Shown here piece by piece: positions 58,440 to 64,000 of a stretch of 64,000 nt of DNA (positions within the stretch are counted from its first letter, which is position 1; the number at the start of each line of letters is the position of its first letter). Below the pieces are notes generated by a model. It did not search any database and was not told where the DNA came from. It saw nothing but the letters and a program-made list of their open reading frames with translations. The translations under genes were made by a program, and so were the position numbers. The DNA is from Occultella gossypii (GTDB taxonomy: Bacteria; Actinomycetota; Actinomycetes; Actinomycetales; Beutenbergiaceae): the NCBI RefSeq assembly GCF_019947135.1, contig NZ_JAGSHT010000023.1:124001-188000 (forward strand), read 5' to 3'.

Positions 58440-58840
58440 CGGTGGTGTTTCTCTGCTTCGACGATCACGGTGGTCGCCTTGACCACGGCCACCGCGGTGG
58501 ACCCGACCTCCAGGCCGAGGTCCCGCACGGCCTCGCTGGACATCAGCGAGACGACCCGGAACGGACCGCATTGAAGCTCGACCTGGGCCATCACGGTGTC
58601 CGCGACGATGTTCGTGACGAGTCCGACGAACCGGTTCCGGGCGCTGCTCACCGCGCCGGTGGGGTCCTCGGGCGCGTGCGCGAGCCGCTGCGCCCAGCGG
58701 GCCAGGTCCACCCCAGGGATCACCTGGCGGCCGGCCTCGTCGCGGGCGGCGGTCAGGGACCCGGACTCCACCCAGCGGCGCACGGTGTCCGCGCTCACGC
58801 CGAGCAGCCGGGCGGCCTCACTGATCCGGTAGTGCGTCAC
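58436..58840 (-). CDS. HTH-TOBE (Mop) molybdate-responsive regulator
   Basis: 134 residues from a GTG at 58840, chosen because the -10 box TATGCT ends 7 nt before it; an ATG at 58852 lies inside that box. The N-terminus is a MerR/excisionase-type helix-turn-helix (YRISEAARLLGVSADTVRRW, then VESGSLTAARDEAGRQVIPG). The C-terminal 65 residues are a TOBE/Mop domain (RNRFVGLVTNIVADTVMAQV, then EVGSTAVAVVKATTVIVEAE), which binds molybdate. It therefore resembles a minimal ModE made from different parts. It is first in the modABC operon and is flanked by two ACGCA-N2-TGCGT palindromes, its probable operators. Confidence 0.85.
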   Translation of the reverse strand: MTHYRISEAARLLGVSADTVRRWVESGSLTAARDEAGRQVIPGVDLARWAQRLAHAPEDPTGAVSSARNRFVGLVTNIVADTVMAQVELQCGPFRVVSLMSSEAVRDLGLEVGSTAVAVVKATTVIVEAEKHHR

Positions 58841-58847
58841 ACAGCGG

Positions 58848-58853
58848 AGCATA
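58848..58853 (-). promoter_or_regulatory. -10 box for leaderless mod operon transcript
   Basis: On the minus strand TATGCT is followed by 7 nt and the GTG at 58840, so the transcript would start at the start codon. The upstream operator at 58857-58868 abuts it, so a bound regulator would block RNA polymerase. Confidence 0.55.
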
Positions 58854-58856
58854 TCA

Positions 58857-58901
58857 ACGCAGTTGCGTCTCTGAGGCCCACAATCTGACGCACCTGCGTC
58901 A
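58857..58901. promoter_or_regulatory. two ACGCA-N2-TGCGT operators for the mod regulator
   Basis: Site 1 is ACGCAGTTGCGT (58857-58868). Site 2 is TGACGCACCTGCGTCA (58886-58901). Both are perfect inverted repeats with a 2-bp centre, and their ACGCA starts are 31 bp apart, about three helix turns. A lone half-site TGCGTCA lies at the start codon (58833-58839). They fill the region between the divergent mod regulator and SDR genes. Confidence 0.65.
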
Positions 58902-58945
58902 TGTGGCCCGCCCCCGCCATCGTTCGTCACGCCCACACCGTTCGT

Positions 58946-58951
58946 TACATT
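58946..58951 (+). promoter_or_regulatory. -10 box for leaderless SDR gene
   Basis: TACATT is followed by 7 nt and the ATG at 58959. TTCGTC at 58923-58928, with a 17-bp spacer, could serve as a weak -35. This favours ATG 58959 over the TTG at 58950. Confidence 0.5.
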
Positions 58952-58958
58952 GAGGCGC

Positions 58959-59723
58959 ATGCGCATCACACCGAGCAGCGTTGCTCTGATCTCCGGCGCG
59001 GCGTCCGGCCTGGGCGAGGCGACCGCCCGCCGCCTCCTCGCCGACGGCGCCGCCGTCGTCCTGGCGGACCTGCCGACCTCCCGCGGCGCCGAGCTCGCCG
59101 ACGAACTGGGCCCGCGCGCCGCGTTCGCACCCACGGACGTGCGCGACGAGGACCAGGTGCGCGCCGCCGTCGCCAAGGCCGCCACGCTGGGCGAACTACG
59201 GGTGGCGGTGACCTGCGCCGGCGTCGCGACCCCTGGCCGCATCCTCGGCAAGAAGGGTCTGCTGCCGCTGGAGGCCTACCGTTCCGTCATCGAGATCAAC
59301 CTCATCGGCACGTTCAACGTGCTACGTCTGGCCGCCGAGGCGATGGCCCGCAACGAGGAGGTCGACGGCGACCGTGGCGTCGTCGTGATGACGGCGTCCG
59401 TCGCCGCCTACGACGGGCAGGTGGGCCAGGCCGCGTACGCGTCGTCGAAGGGCGGCGTGGTCGCGCTGACCCTCACCGCCGCCCGCGACCTGGCCGGCCT
59501 GGGCATCCGGGTGGTGACCATCGCCCCCGGGGTCATGGAGACGCCGATGATGGCCGGTCTGCCGGAGGAGACCCGCACGTCCCTGGAGGCGCTGGTGCCG
59601 CACCCGTCCCGGCTCGGGCGCCCCGACGAGTACGCCGCACTCGCCGCGCACATCGTGGACAACTCCCTGCTGAACGGGGAGGTCATCCGCCTCGACGGCG
59701 CCCTTCGGATGCCCCCGCGCTGA
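58959..59723 (+). CDS. SDR family oxidoreductase (3-hydroxyacyl-CoA dehydrogenase type II-like)
   Basis: 254 residues from ATG 58959. The NAD-binding motif is LISGAASGLGEATARRLLAD (TGxxxGxG type), then TDVRDEDQV, the structural motif VTCAGVA in place of NNAG, and the catalytic Ser/Tyr/Lys in MTASVAAYDGQVGQAAYASS followed by KGG. It ends NGEVIRLDGALRMPPR. The pattern is closest to the 17-beta-HSD10-like 3-hydroxyacyl-CoA dehydrogenases. It stands alone, divergent from the mod operon and closed by its own terminator, and shows no clear tie to molybdenum. Confidence 0.88.
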   Translation: MRITPSSVALISGAASGLGEATARRLLADGAAVVLADLPTSRGAELADELGPRAAFAPTDVRDEDQVRAAVAKAATLGELRVAVTCAGVATPGRILGKKGLLPLEAYRSVIEINLIGTFNVLRLAAEAMARNEEVDGDRGVVVMTASVAAYDGQVGQAAYASSKGGVVALTLTAARDLAGLGIRVVTIAPGVMETPMMAGLPEETRTSLEALVPHPSRLGRPDEYAALAAHIVDNSLLNGEVIRLDGALRMPPR

Positions 59724-59791
59724 CGCCCGCAGACCCGCAGTGGGGCGACTACGAGGCACCCAGCGCATCGGAATCACACCACTGGCACAGA

Positions 59792-59810
59792 CAGAACCCC
59801 GCGGGTTCTG
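59792..59810 (+). terminator. hairpin after the SDR gene
   Basis: CAGAACCC (59792-59799) pairs with GGGTTCTG (59803-59810) around a 3-nt loop. It lies 68 bp past the SDR stop and 29 bp before the moeZ -10 box. Confidence 0.55.
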
Positions 59811-59838
59811 AGGCGGCCGGAACCGCGCACGCACGGGA

Positions 59839-59844
59839 TACGGT
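59839..59844 (+). promoter_or_regulatory. -10 box for leaderless moco operon transcript
   Basis: TACGGT ends 6 nt before the ATG of moeZ at 59851, so transcription would begin at the start codon. It is the only promoter seen for the moeZ-moaD operon. Confidence 0.5.
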
Positions 59845-59850
59845 GGGACC

Positions 59851-61077
59851 ATGCCGCTGCCGCCGCTCGTCGCCCCCGGTCCGCCGCTGACTCGCGCCGA
59901 TTCCGAGCGGTTGGCCAGGCACCTGATGCTGCCCCAGGTCGGCGAGGACGGCCAGCGCCGGATCATGGCCGCGAAGGTGGCCGTGGTGGGCGCCGGCGGC
60001 CTCGGGTCCCCGGTGCTGCAGTACCTCGCCGCCGCGGGCGTGGGCACCATCGCGATCATCGACGACGACGTGGTTGAACGCTCGAACCTGCAGCGCCAGG
60101 TCCTGCACACCGTGGCCGACCTCGGCCGTCGCAAGGTGGACTCGGCCGCCGAGAAGATCGCGGAGATCGCGCCGCAGGCTGCCCTCATCAAGCACGCCGT
60201 GCGCCTGGACGCCTATAACGCCGAGCAGTTCCTCGGCGGGTACGACGTGGTGCTCGACGGCACCGACAACTTCACCACCCGCTACGCGGTCAATGACACC
60301 TGCGCCAGGCTCGGGATCCCGCTCGTCTGGGCCTCGATCTTCCAGTTCGACGCCCAGATCTCGGTGTTCTGGTCCCGCCCGCCCGCACCGGCCGTGCCGG
60401 TGACGCTGCGCGACCTGTTCCCGCAGGCGCCACCGGAGGGTTCGGTGCCGTCCTGCGCCGAGGCCGGGGTGCTCGGAGTGCTCTGCGGGCAGGTCGGCTC
60501 GGTGATGGCCGCGGAGGCCCTCAAGCTCATCGCGGGCTTCGGTGAGCCACTGCTCGGCCGGGTCCTGGTGGTCGACGCGCTGAACGCGCGCTGGAGCGAG
60601 ATCCCGCTCCGCCCCGCCGCACCGGCCGTCCGAGTGCCACCGGGGACCCCGGCCACCGTGGTCCCGCCACCCCCGGGCGGCTACCCGGCGCCGACCGCCG
60701 GCCCGCCGCCCACCGCCGGACCCTCGCCCACCGCACCCGCCCGCGCGACGCACGCTGCGCCGTCGGGCCCCGGGCGGATCACTCCCGCCGAGCTGAACCG
60801 TCGCCTCGAGGCGCGCCGCCACCGCCAGGACGACTTCGAGCTCGTCGACGTGCGCGACCCCGTCGAGTTCGCCCAGAACTCGATCCCGGGCGCGCAACTG
60901 ATACCGCTGTCATTCGCCCTCACCGAGGCCGGCCGCACCGGTCTGGACACCGCCACCGAGGTGATCCTGTACTGCAAGACCGGGCCGCGGGCCGACCGGG
61001 CCGCGACCGCGTTCGAGCGGGCCGGGTTCCGGACCACCGTGCTGGCCGGGGGGATCGACGCATGGGAAGCCCGGTGA
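59851..61077 (+). CDS. moeZ: adenylyltransferase/sulfurtransferase MoeZ
   Basis: 408 residues from ATG 59851. The ThiF/MoeB domain has LARHLMLPQVGEDGQRRIMA, the nucleotide motif VAVVGAGGLGSPVLQYLAAA, the RSNLQRQVLH arginine finger and DGTDNFTTRYAVND. A Pro/Ala/Thr-rich linker (about 269-309) leads to a rhodanese domain with VDVRDPVEFAQNSIPGA and the sulfur-carrying Cys in VILYCKTGPRADRAA. It adenylates the C-terminal Gly of MoaD and then passes sulfur to it for molybdopterin synthesis. One CxxC pair of the usual MoeB zinc site is not seen. It leads a six-gene operon. Confidence 0.93.
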   Translation: MPLPPLVAPGPPLTRADSERLARHLMLPQVGEDGQRRIMAAKVAVVGAGGLGSPVLQYLAAAGVGTIAIIDDDVVERSNLQRQVLHTVADLGRRKVDSAAEKIAEIAPQAALIKHAVRLDAYNAEQFLGGYDVVLDGTDNFTTRYAVNDTCARLGIPLVWASIFQFDAQISVFWSRPPAPAVPVTLRDLFPQAPPEGSVPSCAEAGVLGVLCGQVGSVMAAEALKLIAGFGEPLLGRVLVVDALNARWSEIPLRPAAPAVRVPPGTPATVVPPPPGGYPAPTAGPPPTAGPSPTAPARATHAAPSGPGRITPAELNRRLEARRHRQDDFELVDVRDPVEFAQNSIPGAQLIPLSFALTEAGRTGLDTATEVILYCKTGPRADRAATAFERAGFRTTVLAGGIDAWEAR

Positions 61078-62297
61078 AGCGGTCGGTCGCCGAGCACCAG
61101 CGGGCCGTGCTGGCCGCCCTCGAGCCGCTGCCCGCCCGCGACGTGCCGATCGGCAGTGCCGGCGGCGCGGTGCTCGCGACGGACGTGCACTCGCGCACCC
61201 CGATCCCGCTCTTCGACAACTCCGCCATGGACGGCTACGCGGTGCGCCGCGCGGATCTGATCGGCGCCGGTCCGGACCATCCGGTGACGCTGCCGGTGAT
61301 CGCGGACCTGCCCGCCGGGACCAGTGCGCGCCCGCAGGTCGGCCCGGGCACGGTGGCCAGGATCATGACCGGCGCGCCGATGCCCCCGGGCGCGGACGCC
61401 GTGGTGCCCGTCGAGGACACCGACGCCGGCACCACCACGGTGACGATCAGCGCCGAACCCGCCGAGGCGGCCCACATCCGCCGCGCCGGGGACGACCTCG
61501 CGCCCGGCGACCTGGTGCTGCGGGCCGGCACCCGGCTGACCGCGAGGCACCTGGCGGCGGCGGCCGGCGCCGGGCACGGCACGCTGGCGGTCCACCCGAA
61601 GCCGCGGGTCGCCGTCATCTCGACCGGCACCGAACTCGTGGACCCCGGCACCGCGCCCGCGTGGGGGCAGATCCCGGACTCGAACTCCTATCTGCTCGCG
61701 CAGTCCGTGACCGAGGCCGGCGGCACGCCCGTGCGGATCGGCGCCGTGCCCGACGACGAGTCCGAGTTCGCGAGGCTGCTCGCCGAGGTCTCCCCGGACG
61801 TGGACGCGATCGTGCTCTCCGGCGGGGTGAGCGTGGGCGCCTTCGACGTGGTCAAGGCCGTGCTCGCGCCGCTGCCGTCGATGTGGTTCGGGCCGCTCGC
61901 GATGCAGCCGGGCAAGCCGCAGGGGTTCGGGCACCTGGCCGACGGCACGGTCGTCTTCGCACTCCCGGGGAACCCGGTGAGCGTGTACGTCTCCTTCGAG
62001 GTGTTCGTCCGCCCGGGCCTACGGCGCCTGGCCGGCGACGCCGACCCGCGCCCGGTCCTGGTCGACGGCGTCGCCGAGGTGGGGTGGCGTTCGCCACCCG
62101 GGCGCGAGCAGTACATGCCGGTCGTGATGGACGACGGCGCAGGCGGGCCGGTCCGGGTGCGCCCCTCCGCACGGCGCGGGTCGGGCTCCCACCTGGTCGG
62201 TGGGCTCGCCGGGGCGGATGGGCTCGCCCGGGTGGCCGCGGACGTCAGCGAGGTCCGGGCCGGGGACACGGTCGCCGTGCTGCGGGGGGTGTCATGA
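61074..62297 (+). CDS. moeA: molybdopterin molybdotransferase
   Basis: 407 residues from a GTG at 61074 that overlaps the moeZ stop as GTGA; ATG 61062 is an in-frame alternative. MoeA marks are VAEHQRAVLAALEPLPARDV, LFDNSAMDGYAVRRADLIGA, ARIMTGAPMPPGADAVVPVE, AVISTGTELVDPG, IPDSNSYLL, LSGGVSVGAFD and the active-site VFALPGNPVSVYVSFEVFVR. It inserts molybdenum into adenylated molybdopterin in the cytoplasm. No MogA/Cnx1G domain is fused, so adenylation needs a separate protein encoded elsewhere or beyond the window. Confidence 0.94.
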   Translation: MKRSVAEHQRAVLAALEPLPARDVPIGSAGGAVLATDVHSRTPIPLFDNSAMDGYAVRRADLIGAGPDHPVTLPVIADLPAGTSARPQVGPGTVARIMTGAPMPPGADAVVPVEDTDAGTTTVTISAEPAEAAHIRRAGDDLAPGDLVLRAGTRLTARHLAAAAGAGHGTLAVHPKPRVAVISTGTELVDPGTAPAWGQIPDSNSYLLAQSVTEAGGTPVRIGAVPDDESEFARLLAEVSPDVDAIVLSGGVSVGAFDVVKAVLAPLPSMWFGPLAMQPGKPQGFGHLADGTVVFALPGNPVSVYVSFEVFVRPGLRRLAGDADPRPVLVDGVAEVGWRSPPGREQYMPVVMDDGAGGPVRVRPSARRGSGSHLVGGLAGADGLARVAADVSEVRAGDTVAVLRGVS

Positions 62298-62770
62298 GCG
62301 AGTTCACCCATCTCGACGGCGCCGGGCAGGCCCGGATGGTCGACGTCACCGACAAGGTCCCGACCGTCCGCTCGGCCACGGCCGAGGCGCGGGTCGAGTG
62401 CGGGCCCCACGTGGTCGCCGCACTCCGGGAGGACTCGGTACCGAAGGGGGATGTGCTCGCCGTCGCCCGGGTGGCCGGGATCGCCGCCGCGAAGCGGACC
62501 CCGGAACTGCTGCCGCTCGCCCACGTGATCGGGGTGCACGGCGTGGTGGTCGACGCCGAGATCGCCGACTACGGCGTGCACCTGCGCGCGACCGTCCGCA
62601 CCGCCGACCGGACCGGGGTGGAGATGGAAGCCCTCACCGCGGTGAGCGTGGCGGCGTTGAACGTGGTGGACATGGTCAAGGGTCTGGACAAGTCCGTCAC
62701 CATCACCGGTGTCCGGCTGCTCAGCAAGACCGGTGGCAAGTCCGGGGACTGGCACCGGGACCGGGACTGA
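62294..62770 (+). CDS. moaC: cyclic pyranopterin monophosphate synthase
   Basis: 158 residues from ATG 62294, coupled to moeA as ATGA. The family marks are FTHLDGAGQARMVDVTDKVP, KRTPELLPLAHVIGVHGVVV, with the active-site His in the LAHxI segment, and RTGVEMEALTAVSVAALNVV followed by DMVKGLDK with the catalytic Lys and Asp. It makes cyclic pyranopterin monophosphate from the MoaA product in the first stage of molybdenum-cofactor synthesis. MoaA itself is not in the window. Confidence 0.95.
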   Translation: MSEFTHLDGAGQARMVDVTDKVPTVRSATAEARVECGPHVVAALREDSVPKGDVLAVARVAGIAAAKRTPELLPLAHVIGVHGVVVDAEIADYGVHLRATVRTADRTGVEMEALTAVSVAALNVVDMVKGLDKSVTITGVRLLSKTGGKSGDWHRDRD

Positions 62771-62776
62771 CGAGCG

Positions 62777-63526
62777 ATGACTCCGGCACCGGACGTCATC
62801 GTGCTCGCCGGCGGCCGCGCGGAGCGCCTCGGCGGGGCCAGCAAGCCGGATGTGCGGATCGGCGGGCGGACCCTGCTGGAGCGGGTGCTCGCGGCGGCTG
62901 CCGCGGGTGCGGCCGAGGTCCGTGCCGGCGGCCGGGTCGGGGACGGGACCGACTCCACCCGGGACCGGGCCGCGCAGCCTCCGCTCCGAGCGGTCGTGGT
63001 CGGGCCACCCGCGCTCGCCGCCACCCCCGTGCCACCCGGCCTCGAGGTGCGCGTCACGAGCGAGGACCCGCCGTTCGGCGGGCCGGTGGCCGGGCTCGCC
63101 GCCGGACTGGCCGCGCTCGAGGACGGGACCACCGAGGCGCCCATCCTCGTGCTGGCCTGCGACCTACCCTTCGCAAGCACCGCCGTCGGCCCGCTGCTTG
63201 CGCGGTACGCGGCGCTGACCATCGACGACGACGGCGCCTGCGCGGAGCACGCAGGCCGGCTGCAGTGGCTGGCCGGCATCTACCGGCGCGACTCGCTGCG
63301 GCGGGCACTTGCCGCGCTCGGCACGGTCCGGGACACCTCCGTGCGTGCCCTGGTGGCGCCGCTGCGGCTGGTCGCCGTGCCGGGCCTCGATGCCCGGGAC
63401 GTGGACACCTGGGGCGACGTCGCCTATGCGCGCGACGATGCCGGGGAGCCGCGGATCGAGGACGGCTCGCGGCCCGCTGCCGATGTGGCAGAGTCTGCTC
63501 AACGGATGGGCGAGGAGGATCGATGA
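62777..63526 (+). CDS. mobA: molybdenum cofactor guanylyltransferase
   Basis: 249 residues from ATG 62777. The nucleotidyltransferase start VIVLAGGRAERLGGASKPDV holds the LAGGxxxRxGxxKP motif that binds GTP. Later come RVTSEDPPFGGPVAGLAAGL and VLACDLPFASTAVGPLLARY with the metal-binding Asp, and WLAGIYRRDSLRRALAALG. It joins GMP to Mo-molybdopterin to give the dinucleotide cofactor used by DMSO-reductase-type enzymes. The C-terminal 30 residues are acidic and poorly conserved. It overlaps the next gene by ATGA. Confidence 0.9.
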   Translation: MTPAPDVIVLAGGRAERLGGASKPDVRIGGRTLLERVLAAAAAGAAEVRAGGRVGDGTDSTRDRAAQPPLRAVVVGPPALAATPVPPGLEVRVTSEDPPFGGPVAGLAAGLAALEDGTTEAPILVLACDLPFASTAVGPLLARYAALTIDDDGACAEHAGRLQWLAGIYRRDSLRRALAALGTVRDTSVRALVAPLRLVAVPGLDARDVDTWGDVAYARDDAGEPRIEDGSRPAADVAESAQRMGEEDR

Positions 63527-63810
63527 GTCGCGAGTTACCCCCGATCCAGGACTGGGTCGAGACACTGTCGGCGGAACTGGGCGTGGACCCCACGCTGGTC
63601 GACCTGCGCGCCCTGCTCGACATGACCCGGGACGTCGCCCACCACGTGGACCGCCCGGCCGCGCCCGTGAGCGCGTTCATCGTGGGCCTCGCCGTCGGCG
63701 CAGGCGCCACCCCCGAGCAGGTCCGAGCCGCGTGCGCACGAACGTCCGAGCTCGCGCTCGCCCTGGGTGAGGATCATCACTCGGACGCCGGAACGGAGCG
63801 GAACGGATGA
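63523..63810 (+). CDS. DUF6457 protein in the moco operon
   Basis: 95 residues from ATG 63523, overlapping both the mobA stop and the moaD start by 4 bp. It is a small, mostly helical protein (LPPIQDWVETLSAELGVDPT, VDLRALLDMTRDVAHHVDRP, PVSAFIVGLAVGAGATPEQV) matching the DUF6457 family found beside mobA in actinobacteria. The central DVAHHVDRPAAP with its His pair and the conserved Trp stand out. No reaction is known. The tight coupling on both sides argues for a role in molybdenum-cofactor assembly, perhaps as a partner of MobA. Confidence 0.8.
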   Translation: MSRELPPIQDWVETLSAELGVDPTLVDLRALLDMTRDVAHHVDRPAAPVSAFIVGLAVGAGATPEQVRAACARTSELALALGEDHHSDAGTERNG

Positions 63811-64000
63811 CACAGGTGCGCTACTTCGCCGCGGCCGCCGAAGCCGCTGGTCGGCACGGCGAGTCGCTCGCCGCGAGCACCGTCGGGGAGCTGCGGGCGC
63901 TCATGATCACCCGTCACGGCGAGACCCTGGAAGGGGTGCTCTCCCGTTGTTCCCTCCTGGTCGACGGGGTAGCCTCCCCCGATGACGTTTTCCTGGATGA
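63807..64000 (+). CDS. moaD: MoaD/ThiS family sulfur carrier, cut by the window edge
   Basis: The frame starts at ATG 63807 within the ATGA overlap with the DUF6457 gene and is open to the window end, giving about 64 residues. It begins TQVRYFAAAAEAAGRHGESL and continues STVGELRALMITRHG, the usual MoaD ubiquitin-like start: an RYFAxAxEAAG strand, then the helix after TVGEL. The C-terminal GG, the sulfur-carrying end activated by MoeZ, lies beyond the window. It supplies sulfur to molybdopterin synthase together with MoaE, which is not seen here. Confidence 0.88.
   Translation, partial: MTQVRYFAAAAEAAGRHGESLAASTVGELRALMITRHGETLEGVLSRCSLLVDGVASPDDVFLD

Overview
The window is chromosomal DNA from a high-G+C actinobacterium, most likely a member of the Micrococcales. 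The evidence is the very G+C-rich third codon positions, the many -10 boxes of type TANNNT placed 6-7 nt before a start codon (leaderless mRNAs), and typical actinobacterial genes: an XPB helicase with its helicase-associated partner, MoeZ, a SARP regulator, and a CUT1 sugar importer with no ATPase of its own. There are no rRNA or tRNA genes, no CRISPR array and no integrase; the only mobile element is one decayed IS630-family copy.

Layout. 1-3916: end of an exopolysaccharide locus (two glycosyltransferases, a Wzz/BY-kinase, a low-molecular-weight tyrosine phosphatase), visibly less G+C-rich than the rest up to about 3300. 3930-4883: membrane-anchored Asp-box protein. 5323-7599: helicase-associated protein. 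7705-10846: CUT1 sugar transporter. 11106-14832: wecB and ugd, separated by the IS630 element. 14902-17150: serine hydrolase and a lone putative nuclease toxin with an LQRxxGN leader. 17350-22379: AGCS symporter, aldo/keto reductase, FAD oxidoreductase, ECF sigma factor. 22381-30613: a peptide/amino-acid catabolic cluster (Asp/Glu racemase-like, AroM, alpha/beta hydrolase, M29/NicX-like metalloenzyme, OPT transporter, IclR regulator, DUF1177 protein, dipeptidase E). 30669-33946: XPB helicase, SARP regulator, LysE exporter. 34007-42573: hypothetical protein, then a GntR-controlled Dpp-type importer with a fused permease-ATPase plus NanA- and NanE-like enzymes, read as a sialic acid uptake and degradation operon. 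42744-48988: DUF2807 lipoprotein, amidotransferase, TPM protein with PspA, a poly-G/poly-C palindrome, NYN protein, methyltransferase. 49037-55633: quinone oxidoreductase, P1B metal ATPase with a separate HMA chaperone, Crp/Fnr regulator, two-component system. 55565-64000: molybdate importer modABC with an HTH-TOBE regulator, an SDR, and a molybdenum-cofactor operon (moeZ-moeA-moaC-mobA-DUF6457-moaD) that runs off the window.

Many operons use 4-bp ATGA or GTGA stop/start overlaps, so translational coupling is common: sugar transporter, mod operon, moco operon and sialic acid operon. The mod and moco blocks form one functional unit, molybdate import followed by cofactor assembly. The least explained parts are the lone LQRxxGN/PD-(D/E)XK protein, the OPT-AroM-DUF1177 cluster, and several strong palindromes and repeats next to regulators.
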